Counted from the stretch's first letter, positions 52,575 to 62,263 are shown. The stretch is DNA of 64,000 bases from Prorocentrum cordatum (GCA_963575745.1 CAUYUJ010011170.1:355001-419000), one strand, 5' to 3'. The notes: generated from the sequence alone by a model not told the origin. Numbers and translations are program-made.

Positions 52575-53950
52575 GCGCGCAGATAAGACAGCGCGCGAAA
52601 TCCGATTTGGGGAAAGTTTCCCCGGGCACTGCATACCTTTCGGTCTTCTGGAAATTCCTCAATCCCGAGATCAACAACGAGACGGCGAAGTTTGAAGAAA
52701 ATGCTCGGGAAGGGTTATTCATGGGTTACCATCTACACTCAGGTGGACGTTGGTCTGGAGATTATCTCGTCTTGGACACGGCTACATGCGCCAAACGCCC
52801 TGACGGCGACCTGTGCCACGTGCACAGAGCCAAGGACATCATCATCCCGGACGGTAAGTTCACCTTCCCTGTGAAAGACGGTACCTTACGACACCACAAC
52901 CCTGAGGCACAGGACGAGGTCAAGGCAGCTACGTCCCGTCCCCTGGGCGACACACCTCTGCCTGACCTACCGCTCACCTACCCGACAGAGTGGGATGACC
53001 CCTCTCTAATACCGCCAGACGCCAGTCCTGCTGCTTCCCATCCATCGGCCCCCGATGTCGCTGCACCAGCGCCAGAGCCTGATTATTGGGAGCAGCGTGG
53101 CTACTGCATCATCTGGCATATCCGCACCCCGCGAAAGAAGCTATTCCGACCGACTGACGACGTGATTAACATTCCTGTTCCCGTCGATCAGCTCGATGTC
53201 ACACGGGATTTCGAGACGACTTCTACCTTCGAGGGCGAAAGTGTCTTTCGAGACGCTTGGGGCTGTCTTAGTGCCGCAGACCACCGTGAACTTAGTGAGC
53301 CATGGACCGGCCTAGTTCGGTTCTACGGGCTCCCCAAGATGTTGCCAGACGGCAAGATGGTGGTCTGCGGTCGTGAGACACGCGTTCAGGCTACTACGCG
53401 CCCAGACCACATCCTTCCCGACCTTTGGAAGACTTTGTCCCGAGGCCAACAGAAGAGAGAAATTGACTACGCAGAAGACATCAAACGAGCCCGCGAGACA
53501 CGCGAGCGGGCTGCTCTTCGGGTGTGGACACGACAGGACCAACAAGCTAAACCCTTTCGCACCACAACGGCTGGTGGACCTACATGGAATACCGTGGAAC
53601 GCCGTATTACCTATGATATGGACAGCGGAGCTGTGCTTCGAGACGAGGACGTCAAGGGGGTGATAAACAAGGGGATCTTGTATGCCAGAATTCCTGGTGG
53701 GCCACGCGATATTACCACCGTATTATACTACCGCCAACCCTCAACATCGCCTGCCGGAGTTGCACGTTCTCTGGTATTGATCGACAGTGAGGGCTACGAT
53801 TTCGGGCGTGTGAACCCGCTCAACCGCAAGTTCACCCCGTCGGTAGCAATGCCCACTATGCCACGTGGACCCGACTACGCACAGGCACAGAGAGAGGCAA
53901 GCTACCTACGTCATCATGGGCACGCCCTGCCCTTGTTACTCGAAATCTGA
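52490..53950 (+). pseudogene. Copia integrase C-terminus and IN-RT linker
   Basis: 486 codons. NNETAKFEENAREGLFMGYH then SGGRWSGDYLVLD (about 52675-52778) is the conserved end of copia integrase. The following ~380 residues (PDGDLCHVHRAKDIIIPDGK, DPSLIPPDASPAASHPSAP, then Arg/Asp/Glu-rich sequence) are the variable linker between integrase and RT. The TGA at 53948-53950 is followed 12 bases later by an ATG in the same phase (53963), so this stop alone separates it from the RT start. Confidence 0.65.
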
Positions 53951-53962
53951 ACAAACGCGAAG

Positions 53963-55028
53963 TTGCTGCTGAGCCACGAGCACAAGAGGCCCCACGCACG
54001 GATGATAGAAACTGCTACTGAAGAAGAAGACGTTGAGGCCGAGGCAATTCTTACTGGGAAGAAAGTTCGCTTCTTCAACATATTGGAGCTTTCTTCTGTG
54101 ATACATGGAGAATTCTCTCCGGAACTACGTGAGTTCAAAGGCCGCGTAGTGGTTCGGGGCAACGCTGGCAAAGACGAGACTGGCTTAGCTGCCTTTCGCT
54201 GACGCGGCGTCCAGCGCGTCGCACATTGAGGCTTCTAAGCTTTGTGACGCCACCGCGTTATTGCCAAATTACGGAGGTGAACAGAGTGACGCGCCAGGCG
54301 CGTACACTCAGGCCTTACTGTACGGAGACGGTCGGATTGACCCGGTCGATAGGTTGATTACGCCCCCCAAGTGGCGTTAGCCCGATTCCTGGGCTAAGCG
54401 CAGGACCCCTGTGTGCCGACTCCGCCTGGCACTCTACGGACACCTTTTGGCAGGTGTGTTCTGGGAACGCAAGTGTCGCGCGTGCCTGGAGAGCGTCGGT
54501 TTCGAGCCCATCCCTGGTTGGGAATGCGCGTGGAGACACAAGAAACTGGGCCTGATATTATCCGTATACGGGGACGGCTTCAAGCTTGCAGGACCCGCCG
54601 CCAACCTCCACGCCGGCTGGGACCTGATCCGCTGGAGCGGCATTGAGCTCGATCCGCCTACTCCGTACTCTCAATACCTTTGGTATGGACAACAGGCTTA
54701 CGACGTTCCGCAGAGCGTCTTCGACAAGCGGATGGCTACCATTCGCCCAACGTTACCCGACCACAGCGAGAAAGATTGTCATGCAGCTAAGCAAGTTCGT
54801 GGTATACGACATGATATGCTTGGCTTTACCGATCAATGTATAGAGCGCTACCTTGAGTGCGCCTCCAAGCTTACCAAAAAGCCAGGCTCACGCCGAAAAC
54901 GCCCCGACTCCCCGAGGGCTTCGATCTACATCGCCTGGTTCCTCTGGGTCGGTCGCGAGACCCACTGGCGTGCTCGGCGCTCGGTCGCGATCGTCCAGCC
55001 CAGCTGGGTCGGTCGAGGGACCTATTGA
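53963..55028 (+). pseudogene. Copia reverse transcriptase, motif C degraded
   Basis: HGEFSPELREFKGRVVVRGN and KDETG (about 54107-54185) are the RT entry in phase 2, ending at TGA 54200-54202. The reading continues in phase 3: SSASHIEASKLCDATALL, YGGEQSDAPGAYTQALLYG (motif A, about 54268-54321), a TAG at 54378-54380, then CRLRLALYGHLLAGVFWERK (motif B region) and LILSVYGDGFKLAG (about 54550-54590). Motif C is expected to be Y-V-D-D; here it is Y-G-D-G, so the second catalytic Asp is lost. The RT C-terminal part follows to about 54890. Confidence 0.72.
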
Positions 55029-56076
55029 TATGTCGCAAACTACGACAGTCACTTACGACGACCTTCCCGCCGCGGAGACACGCGGCGTCGAGGGCACTTC
55101 CTTTGCCGAGTCTGACTACTCTGACGAGGGCATTCTCGGCCAGGACGCGGCGAGAGTGTTGATGAAGATTCTCTACCTGGCACGATGCTGTCGTTTTGAT
55201 ATAATGCACCGGGTGTGCATGTTAGCCAGAGAAATTACCAAGTGGAACACCACGTGTGACAAACGCGTCCATCGGCTCATCTGCTACCTCAAGACGACTC
55301 GTACACATTGTCTACATGGATGGATCGGTGATACTCAGGACCAGTTGTCCATCATGCTCTTCACTGATGCCTCCTTCGCCGACTGCATTTCTTCCTCTAA
55401 GTCCACCACAGGCGTCTTCGCGGCGCTCGCTGGACCAAATGCATTCTCCCCCGTCAATGCCGTGTGCAAGAAACAGACGGTCGTTTCTCACTCCTCCACG
55501 GAGTCCGAGATCGTCGCTCTTGACTCTGCACTACGACTTGAGGGACTTCCATTGCTTTCCTTTTGGGAGGCCGTGGCGGAGGTTGCCAGAACTTGCAAAG
55601 AGAAGACCAGCTGCCTAGGTTGCTCGGGACGTGTCGCTGCGACGATGTGTCCAACCCTGGCCGCCAAAAAATGGCGGCGTAAGACACCGCCTCGCAAGGC
55701 GCCCCCTACAAGGGGATCTTCTCCTAGCCGGAGGCAGCTCCCGCTGCAATCGGAGACACTTACGACTCCCAAGAGGCGTACGATTTCCCACCAAGGTATT
55801 CTGTCACACCTGAACCCAGAGCCGGCTCCTACGAGCAGCTCACCTAATGTGCACCTTGACAACCAGGCCGTGATCAAGATTGTCCAAAAAGGACGTACAC
55901 CAGCACCTCGTCATCTTCATCGTACACATCGTATCAATTTGGATTGGATATGCGAAACATGCCAATTTGAACATGTCGAGCTTAAGTACGCAGGTACTAA
56001 AGGACAGATGTCCGACATGATGGCCGAACATTTTGAGCCTAAGAAAGCAGATATCTGGGGGATTTATTGGAACTAG
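54853..56076 (+). pseudogene. Copia RT C-terminus and RNase H
   Basis: The first ~85 residues are Ser/Pro-rich. LMKILYLARCCRFDIMHRVC and REITKWNTTCDKRVHRLICYL (about 55160-55296) close the RT. RNase H follows: IMLFTDASFADCISSSKSTTG (first Asp, about 55350), KQTVVSHSSTESEIVALDSAL (Glu, about 55473-55535), and VHLDNQAVIKIVQKGRTP (next Asp, about 55850). The C-terminal block HLHRTHRINLDWICETCQFEH and LKYAGTKGQMSDMMAEHFEP is the usual copia pol end. This segment is the best preserved of the element: 407 codons without a stop. A ~220-bp stretch (about 55610-55840) with Arg/Pro-rich reading interrupts the RNase H and contains a hairpin repeat at 55730. Confidence 0.78.
55730..55741 (+). repeat. GNRA-type hairpin repeat, site 5
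   Basis: GGAG-GCAG-CTCC preceded by AGCC and followed by CGCTGC; an A-T pair at stem position 3. Confidence 0.65.
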
Positions 56077-57848
56077 CGCTCATCTTCCCCTTCGCCCCCA
56101 TGCAGTGTCCTCCGAAGAACCCTCGGCTACCGTTGAGAGGGCCCAAGAGGCCAGACGGTCTACCGCACATTGCCGAACCTCCGAAGGTTGATGGATGCGA
56201 AGAGGGTTGTGGGATACTGCTCACTGACCGTGAACATCGGGGCGCGCCAGGCACACGACGCGGACAACAGTGCGTGGGGCCAAAGGAGCACGAGGGACAA
56301 CATGCGTGCATTTACCATATCGGCGTCCCTGCTGAGGTTGGCGCCTCTCGCCAACCTCGTGCACGGGCCCGTTCGCCACGCGGTAGACGCTCTAGTCAGT
56401 CCTCTTCGTCCACCCTTGGCCCCGCCCACTCTAGGACATTTGTCGTGCGATCACGTTGCCCCCGCAGCTGTTTTACGACTCGAGCAACTACGCTTGCCAG
56501 CATATTGCTCGCACCGCGCGCACCTACTGTTAAGGGGAACGGTTCCGCCCCCGACTTTCCCCCCTCTGAGATGCATCAGGCCCCACCTCTCCACCTTGTC
56601 GGCTGGGCCGTCGGCGGCGACGTCCGCTGGGGCCCCGAGGCCGACGACGATGATCGCGCGGGCCCTGCGTTTCTGCTCCAGACAGGCCGCAATCGTGAAG
56701 GCGATGAAGGATACCACTTCCTTCATCAGCGCCGCCTGGACAACAGCGCCGAGTACCAATTGCGCGCGCCAGACGACTCCGCGCTCGTCGAGACCACCCG
56801 CGCCGCCACGCTGGACGTGACTGGTGTGGTCGGCAACAGCATGGAGCCTGTCGGCGGCAACGCCTACTGTGAGTACAACACGGTTACGGCGACTCCATGG
56901 CTTTCGATGCTGAAAGCCATGTGTACGGTGTCAAGTTTGTTCACGCAGAACACCGCTGTTCAGGAAGCTATCCGCAACTTGCCTGACCATCTGAACGCCG
57001 CAATCCCTGGTCGGGGCGGTTATCGAATGTGCCCTCCAATGGACCTCACCACGCACATGCTGGATGCCGAGTGGCAGATCCTGCATAATGGTTGGTCGAA
57101 GGTTGGATGCGCTATGCTTGGCCAGTGGTCGCAGGATACGGTCAAAGAAACGACAGAGATCTATATGGGCGACCACTACATGCCGCCAGGCCTCTACGCG
57201 AAGGGATTAATGACTCCGAATCACGCGCATCCTCTTGACCGAGAGCAAGTCAAGTTACCAGCGCGGCCTCCTGCCTTGGCCAGGACGTCCGATGTGGCAG
57301 GGCACATAGGCCATACTGTGGAGGACCATCTTGTCACCGACATGCGAGCCTTTCGCGACCTCCAGCAAAACAAGAAATACGCCCGACAGCTCATTACTTG
57401 GCTGACGAACCGTGGCGGCTTGGGAGGGGTTGGTTCGAGTCCCCAGACGGTGGCAACACCCTCTGATCACCTTGGCGGCTGGAAACTTCTCCCGCACCTC
57501 GGTAGGCAGCAATGGCAGCCCTATGAAGAGGGCGGCGTTCACTCATCCGAGTTCCCGGAAGGAGACGAGCCTGGCGCTACTCCAGGATCCATGTTGGATC
57601 CATTGGAATTACCCCAAGCGAAATACAGTGCGTTCTGTGGTGGTCGATTGGTCACAGCCCTTCTCTCCGAGCGAGGATGGATGGGCATGATGCAAGAGGA
57701 CTTGGGAATGCTCCTCATTCGTGCTTTTGGACCTACAGGCCATGCGCACAAATGGACTAATTTCCTACACGGGTTCCACATGGATTATGCACAACAAGAA
57801 GGGTGCGAAGGCCGAGGACTACAAGCGTTACCCAGGGCACTGCATTGA
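56067..57848 (+). CDS. Hypothetical protein, unknown family
   Basis: 593 codons, overlapping the copia stop by 10 bases in another phase. The first ~180 residues are basic and Pro/Ser-rich and may not be coding. From residue ~210 the composition is normal (EGDEGYHFLHQRRLDNSAEY, TPWLSMLKAMCTVSSLFTQN, RNLPDHLNAAIPGRGGYRMC, LDAEWQILHNGWSKVGCAML, MGDHYMPPGLYAKGLMTPNH). ERGWMGMMQEDLGMLLIRAF and HKWTNFLHGFHMDYAQQEG end the plausible part. I recognise no domain. The last ~14 residues are likely out of phase: two other phases carry sensible sequence across 57800-57900. Contains hairpin repeats at 56613, 56853 and 57449. Confidence 0.55.
   Translation: MELALIFPFAPMQCPPKNPRLPLRGPKRPDGLPHIAEPPKVDGCEEGCGILLTDREHRGAPGTRRGQQCVGPKEHEGQHACIYHIGVPAEVGASRQPRARARSPRGRRSSQSSSSTLGPAHSRTFVVRSRCPRSCFTTRATTLASILLAPRAPTVKGNGSAPDFPPSEMHQAPPLHLVGWAVGGDVRWGPEADDDDRAGPAFLLQTGRNREGDEGYHFLHQRRLDNSAEYQLRAPDDSALVETTRAATLDVTGVVGNSMEPVGGNAYCEYNTVTATPWLSMLKAMCTVSSLFTQNTAVQEAIRNLPDHLNAAIPGRGGYRMCPPMDLTTHMLDAEWQILHNGWSKVGCAMLGQWSQDTVKETTEIYMGDHYMPPGLYAKGLMTPNHAHPLDREQVKLPARPPALARTSDVAGHIGHTVEDHLVTDMRAFRDLQQNKKYARQLITWLTNRGGLGGVGSSPQTVATPSDHLGGWKLLPHLGRQQWQPYEEGGVHSSEFPEGDEPGATPGSMLDPLELPQAKYSAFCGGRLVTALLSERGWMGMMQEDLGMLLIRAFGPTGHAHKWTNFLHGFHMDYAQQEGCEGRGLQALPRALH
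56334..56358. repeat. 10-bp perfect stem-loop
   Basis: GAGGTTGGCG and CGCCAACCTC around a 5-nt loop (CCTCT); not a member of the GNRA family. Confidence 0.6.
56613..56624 (+). repeat. GNRA hairpin repeat, site 6
   Basis: GGCG-GCGA-CGTC followed by CGCTGG; one G-T wobble. Confidence 0.5.
56853..56864 (+). repeat. GNRA hairpin repeat, site 7
   Basis: GGCG-GCAA-CGCC followed by TACTGTG; a C-G pair at stem position 3. Confidence 0.7.
57449..57460 (+). repeat. GNRA hairpin repeat, site 8
   Basis: GGTG-GCAA-CACC followed by CTCTG. Confidence 0.7.
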
Positions 57849-60070
57849 TGGGCTCAACAGCCCGACCCGACGCGGTGAGCTTGCGGAAGGTTCCAATGTC
57901 GGCCTTGTGCCACTCACTCTTTATGCCATGTCTCAACAAGGCAGGGGACCTGGGAGGCGCCACGCTCGAGCATTTGGCAGCTATGATCCGCGATGACATC
58001 ATGATGTGGGCGTCCTCGCACGAGAATTACACTGAGTTCTTCAAGCAGAATGACACACCCGTCGGCCAGGACATGATCTTATTGCCAGAAGCCGGTGGCG
58101 ACACCCGCTGCGATATGCAAACCCTTCGTGCACGTGCTGCTGCGGTGCAGGAAAAGCGTATCGCACAAGTTCTACAGTTGCAGACCGCTCCCACGGTCGA
58201 ACAGCGCATGGTGATCGGTACGATTCGTCAGGCGCAAGCCTTACTGCACTGCAATGATAATGCTTCTGTGGCAGAATGGCGCAAGGTCAATGAGCAGATT
58301 TCGGAAACTTGGAGCACAGCGTTCCCTGCATGTGTAAAGCAACGGCACTATTGCAGAGGCCTCCATGCTTTCGTTGTTTGGAGTGCCAATGATATCGGCT
58401 GCGCCAGCAACAACCAACAGTGGTTAGACGTACGGCGCCATGCTGCTCGTGCTCCAAACAAGACTGGACGCCCCGAGAACAACCACATCAAGTGCGATCA
58501 TGGCGTTCCAGAGCACATGCCTCTACACGTGAAGGTTGATGTGTCACGGTTCATTGACGTGATGCAGTACTTTCGATGCCCTACAGTAGTGGGCCCAGGT
58601 TTATCTAAGCAATGGGACTTGCATCCCAACTTCGATTACCTGACATGTGACCTCACACGTCACATGAAGGCTAGAGGCATCGTTGTTCTCCCTGCAGATC
58701 AATGGATCGAGTGCGGCAAGACATCTCCTACGGCATGGCATTCCAAAATGAACAGCCACAACATGGCGATGATGACCACTCAGTGTATCGACGCCGTGTG
58801 CTACCGCAATTTCTGCGCCGTTATTCAATCATTGCCTTCTCAGCCATATCCGTTTCGGCCGCCACTACTGAAGGCCGTGACGGATTCCCAAGCATACGCC
58901 CAGGCCAAGGAAATATCAGCGGCTCTTGTCTTCCGCAACAACATGACGGGTGAGTGGAAGCGATACCATTGCTTCACTACGTTGATGAATCGAGCCGCTG
59001 GAGAAATGGCCCACTGTGCTTGGATGGCTTCATGTGCCAACGGCAATTTACCGCTATCCACGCGGGTGGCAACACCCGCTGATGATCGTGCTCAGCAGCA
59101 TCGTCCCATCCCAGGGGCGCCAGGCGAGCCGCCATCAGCCTCACCAGCACCACAACACCAAGATGATGACCCATACCGCCCGGCCTACGAGGAGCTCTAC
59201 TACAGCCTGATTCTTTTGATCGGCGCGTACCCGGGCATTTGGGCATGCTACGATTCAGATGAAAGAAAGACACTACTGTCGAAGCCCAACCTCTATTACA
59301 TCGATGCGCATGCGCTCACCTGGGTGGTCTACGAGCAGCTCGTAGACAAGATCGAAGCTCAAGTGGAGGCCACTAAGGCAAACACCGATTGCATCATCAA
59401 AGAGCGTGCGTTGCTGGCCTCTCACCGTGATGGGCCTCGACTTGGCCATGCAGATACCATCCAGAAGTGCAAGGGCTACCGCGCTCTGACCGCTCTGGAC
59501 CGCGTCGAGGTGCCCCCAGAGCCGCCACGCGTTCCGCAGGCAGCCTCCCCGAGAGCACCGCCGGCACCGCCGCTCGAAGCACCGCCCTCCGCGATCGAGC
59601 CAACGCGGGCCGCGAGGCCCGCTGCAGTGCCATCTGCAGCCGAACCCGCGACGACGCCGGCGCCTCTGCCCAGTCCGAACGAGCCGCCGCTGCCCCCAGG
59701 CCCACCACCGAAGACCATGCCGGCCACGCGCTCTGACGCGGGGCCGCCTGCCCATCCCCCATCGGATGCAGACATGGCTACGGTGCCAGAGGCAATTCCT
59801 GCTAACGACGTTCCTACGTCCGCTCAGCGTTTGGACAAAATGCGCGTGCTTCCATGGCAGGACTGCTGTGGGCGTTCTTCCCATGAAGAACCAAGTCAGT
59901 TCACTAGTTCGACAAAGCATGCACTCCTCGTGAGTATAAACTCCGCGCGCAACAGCCAGATGAGCATTATCACGCGCCCCCTCCACTTCGGGGCACGGGC
60001 GCGTCAGGAGGCGTGCAGCGCATCACTGACAGGGATTGGGCAGCTCAGTTGGACTATGACGATTTCGTGA
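57803..60070 (+). CDS. Hypothetical protein, unknown family
   Basis: 755 codons, the longest frame in the window. Residues ~30-400 have balanced composition (CLNKAGDLGGATLEHLAAMI, IGTIRQAQALLHCNDNASVA, HGVPEHMPLHVKVDVSRFID, CPTVVGPGLSKQWDLHPNFD). Residues ~470-540 hold YEELYYSLILLIGAYPGIWA and YIDAHALTWVVYEQLVDKIE. Residues ~575-670 are Pro/Ala-rich, typical of a linker. The last ~70 residues lead to another phase, which resumes as the 60013 ORF. No catalytic motif is recognised. It probably continues the same ancestral reading as 56067-57848 across a frameshift near 57820-57880. Contains hairpin repeats at 58094 and 59065. Confidence 0.58.
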   Translation: MRRPRTTSVTQGTALMGSTARPDAVSLRKVPMSALCHSLFMPCLNKAGDLGGATLEHLAAMIRDDIMMWASSHENYTEFFKQNDTPVGQDMILLPEAGGDTRCDMQTLRARAAAVQEKRIAQVLQLQTAPTVEQRMVIGTIRQAQALLHCNDNASVAEWRKVNEQISETWSTAFPACVKQRHYCRGLHAFVVWSANDIGCASNNQQWLDVRRHAARAPNKTGRPENNHIKCDHGVPEHMPLHVKVDVSRFIDVMQYFRCPTVVGPGLSKQWDLHPNFDYLTCDLTRHMKARGIVVLPADQWIECGKTSPTAWHSKMNSHNMAMMTTQCIDAVCYRNFCAVIQSLPSQPYPFRPPLLKAVTDSQAYAQAKEISAALVFRNNMTGEWKRYHCFTTLMNRAAGEMAHCAWMASCANGNLPLSTRVATPADDRAQQHRPIPGAPGEPPSASPAPQHQDDDPYRPAYEELYYSLILLIGAYPGIWACYDSDERKTLLSKPNLYYIDAHALTWVVYEQLVDKIEAQVEATKANTDCIIKERALLASHRDGPRLGHADTIQKCKGYRALTALDRVEVPPEPPRVPQAASPRAPPAPPLEAPPSAIEPTRAARPAAVPSAAEPATTPAPLPSPNEPPLPPGPPPKTMPATRSDAGPPAHPPSDADMATVPEAIPANDVPTSAQRLDKMRVLPWQDCCGRSSHEEPSQFTSSTKHALLVSINSARNSQMSIITRPLHFGARARQEACSASLTGIGQLSWTMTIS
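58094..58105 (+). repeat. GNRA hairpin repeat, site 9
   Basis: GGTG-GCGA-CACC preceded by AGCC and followed by CGCTGCG; GCGA loop. Confidence 0.75.
59062..59079 (+). repeat. GNRA hairpin repeat, site 10 (7-bp stem)
   Basis: GCGGGTG-GCAA-CACCCGC, the longest perfect stem in the family, followed by TGATG. Confidence 0.78.
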
Positions 60071-60546
60071 TCACCCACGCACCTGATCTCGACCATTCTG
60101 GTTGCTTTCCTGAATACAAATGGATCTCTCTCCCACCGTACAAAGAAACGCCGTATGGTTCCGACCTGATATTGAAAGAATATCTTGGCGACCCCAAGAA
60201 CATGAGCAAGGATATCACGACTACGCTGCGCCATATCTCATATAGCAAGCACTTCAGCATCGATCATTTCACTGATCGGCGTATTAATATATGGGAACGG
60301 CGCTCAAATGCCAGGTGGAAATACACCAGCACATGGCGCTCCTTCGAGGAAGTGGTGGAGTGGAACTTCCGCAGCCGTCGTGATCGCAGCAATGGCCCAT
60401 CCGATGAAGCGGCCATGGAACACTACCTTAAAGACGGCTTGGACTGGGAAGCGTGGACGGATTATTACCCGATCTTTATCCTTCGTGCTTTACAGACGCA
60501 CATTGATCCAGAGAAGAATAGGATTGAGATTTACGGTAAACCATGA
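60013..60546 (+). CDS. Hypothetical protein segment (DYYPIFILRALQTH)
   Basis: 177 codons in a different phase from, and overlapping, the preceding ORF. It is well-composed throughout (DRDWAAQLDYDDFVITHAPD, EYKWISLPPYKETPYGSDLI, WRSFEEVVEWNFRSRRDRSN) and ends DYYPIFILRALQTHIDPEKN. This ending resembles a segment that I associate with dinoflagellate ORFs carrying an RNA 2'-phosphotransferase-like module, but that is memory-based inference. Seven bases after the stop is a hairpin repeat (60553) lying outside any convincing frame. Confidence 0.5.
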   Translation: MQRITDRDWAAQLDYDDFVITHAPDLDHSGCFPEYKWISLPPYKETPYGSDLILKEYLGDPKNMSKDITTTLRHISYSKHFSIDHFTDRRINIWERRSNARWKYTSTWRSFEEVVEWNFRSRRDRSNGPSDEAAMEHYLKDGLDWEAWTDYYPIFILRALQTHIDPEKNRIEIYGKP

Positions 60547-60552
60547 TCCGCC

Positions 60553-60564
60553 GGGAGCAATCCC
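60553..60564 (+). repeat. GNRA hairpin repeat, site 11 (outside ORFs)
   Basis: GGGA-GCAA-TCCC preceded by CGCC and followed by CGCTGCC; double change to G-C and A-T at stem positions 3 and 4. Confidence 0.7.
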
Positions 60565-60629
60565 CGCTGCCTCGATTGGAGCAGCGTAGTTGCCATACGT
60601 TGCGTAGGAGGACATAGTTCGGTCAACCC

Positions 60630-61060
60630 GCGTTCCCAGCCATGGAATATGGGCTGGGACAGCCTACAGTGGACCGACGTGAAATACCTCCACCACGGCA
60701 CAACATCTCGTGCTTGGGGCAACATTTTGGCACATGGAATCATCCCAGGATATATATATATATATATATATATATATCTATAAACTACTCAGCGAGACAA
60801 AAAGCATCTGGAGGAGCCGCGCACCGAGGCCTTCTACAGTTCGAGTACATACATGAAGGGTGCGCAGCCTAATCCTCACGTTTGTCACACCATACAAGTT
60901 CAATCATTGGAAAAACGAGGTGGAGTTCGTGATTTACATGTATATTGCCACACAATCTGGATGCTGATCCTGGCTTGGCGCCCAAGGCGCTATCATGACC
61001 GAGGACATGGTTCCTTCCGCTGCAATTGTGACCATTCGCCGTTGCAGGGGGGACCGCGAC
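60630..61060 (+). pseudogene. Possible ADP-ribosyltransferase/KptA-like fragment, broken
   Basis: Reads SLQWTDVKYLHHGTTSRAWG then NILAHGIIPG (about 60660-60750), similar in pattern to the H-G-T/S ... W..I...G..P core of the Tpt1/KptA and ADP-ribosyltransferase fold. A (TA)n tract at 60751-60777 interrupts it. After a frame change it resumes as FNHWKNEVEFVIYMYIATQS and, past an in-frame TGA, LGAQGAIMTEDMVPSAAIVT (about 60900-61030). The assignment rests on short motifs only. The stop, the frame changes and the TA insertion show that it is not intact. Confidence 0.3.
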
Positions 61061-61061
61061 T

Positions 61062-61680
61062 GTGGCAAACAGTTGTGGCCTGCAAATGGACCGCGCTGGG
61101 ACACCAGTCAGCAAATCTGAAATTTGCGCTCCGCCTCGGCGGCAGTCACGACAGGAGCAGGTTGCCCAGGAGTTAGAGGCTGACATGATTGCCGACCCTC
61201 CTTGGGTTGCTCCACCACCCCCGTCAGACGCACGCCAACCCGCGCCGGCGGCAACGCCTGCTGCGAAGGTTCATCCTCTGGCATACTCGCCAAAGCCTTT
61301 GCAGCAGGCACCGATAGCCCAGATCAGTGGTTCCAAGTCTGCCTCTGCATCATCGGCACAGCAACCCCTGGCGCCCACGCCGGGGGCAACCCCTGCTGGT
61401 CTAGCCGCAGTGACAGCAGCACTCATTCACTCGGCAGAAGAATTTACCGACCCCGATACGTTCGACGAAGAGGCCATTGTCTGTGCTATGGTTGGCAGGA
61501 GCACATACAACCAGCAGGACAAGGATTGGCTTATGTCGATGGCGTGCTGCAGGGCGGCGCTCAGGCCCATCGCAGCAGAGCTGACGCAGAGAGACTGGGG
61601 CCGACGTCCTATCTTCACAGATGTTCGTGTCGGCAACTTCATCTTCGTGAAAAATTGGAGATTGTTTTTTTATCCTCTGG
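61062..61680 (+). CDS. Hypothetical protein segment, cut by an inserted element
   Basis: Residues ~1-25 are basic. Residues ~40-125 are Pro/Ala/Ser-rich (two hairpin repeats, at 61247 and 61382, are read as PAATPAA and PGATPAG). Residues ~126-200 are well-composed (ALIHSAEEFTDPDTFDEEAI, DWLMSMACCRAALRPIAAEL, RRPIFTDVRVGNFIFVKN). The open frame continues artificially into the inverted-repeat element starting at 61683. Sensible coding resumes in the same phase after the element (62283). No known family. Confidence 0.5.
61247..61258 (+). repeat. GNRA hairpin repeat, site 12
   Basis: GGCG-GCAA-CGCC preceded by GCC and followed by TGCTGCG. Confidence 0.75.
61382..61393 (+). repeat. GNRA hairpin repeat, site 13
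   Basis: GGGG-GCAA-CCCC preceded by GCC and followed by TGCTGG; a G-C pair at stem position 3. Confidence 0.7.
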
Positions 61681-61682
61681 GG

Positions 61683-61895
61683 GGTAACGCTCGTTACCCG
61701 GGCCTCTCCCCCCCCCCCCCGTAACGGTAACGCTCGTGCGCGGGGGGGGTCTCGGTCTTCCCCTCCAACATGCTGGTGCCCGAAGGCATGCGCACTGTGG
61801 TGTGGTGGTCGCAGGCGCACTGTGGGCGCTCGCAGGCCATTGCGGCGCTCGCATGCGCGATGCTGGTGCTTGCGGGCTTTGCGCTTGTACTCGAA

Positions 61896-61944
<49 letters not shown>

Positions 61945-62263
61945 CGGCGCCCGAAAACGGCCTCCGGAGGCCGAAACAGGCGGCAAACGTCGTCGTCGTC
62001 GTCGTCGACCTCGTCGCTCGTCGCTCGTCGATCATCGTCGTCGCGCGCGCGGGCGCGGGCGTGGTGCCGGGACCACGCGGCGGGCTTTGCGCTTGTACTC
62101 GAATCGCAAGCCACTGTGGTGCTCTCAGGCAGAGAGTGCTGCTCGCGCGCATACTATGGCGATCGCAGAGCGCCCCTGCTTCGCCATACCCCGCCCAGCC
62201 CAAGCGTTACCGTTACCCGGGGGGCACGACCCCCCCCCCCCCCCCCGGGTAACGAGCGTTACC
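61683..62263. mobile_element. Small element with perfect two-block terminal inverted repeats
   Basis: The ends are exact reverse complements: GGTAACGCTCGTTACCCGGG (61683-61702) and its complement (62244-62263). A second perfect 14-bp pair, GTAACGGTAACGCT (61721-61734) and its complement (62203-62216), lies just inside, with C/G runs in each gap. The interior has a (GTC)n tract (about 61898-61945) and a direct repeat, GCGGGCTTTGCGCTTGTACT (61873 and 62080). No transposase is encoded and no clear target duplication is seen. It is MITE-like and sits inside an open reading frame. Confidence 0.75.

Larger units (their letters stand above)
47535..56076 (+). mobile_element. Ty1/copia retrotransposon, internal region, defective
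   Basis: Modules appear in copia order: Gag with zinc fingers, aspartic protease, integrase, RT, RNase H. They are spread over all three forward phases with at least five frame changes and several stops. LTRs are not recognisable on either side within the window, so the true ends are unknown; the coordinates are those of the coding modules. It carries four copies of the short GNRA-type hairpin repeat, plus a further diverged one. Confidence 0.8.

Noticed and set aside
57430-57445. GGTTCGAGTCC, a perfect tRNA B-box word
   Set aside because: It lies inside a long open frame; no acceptor, D-arm or anticodon arm can be drawn around it.
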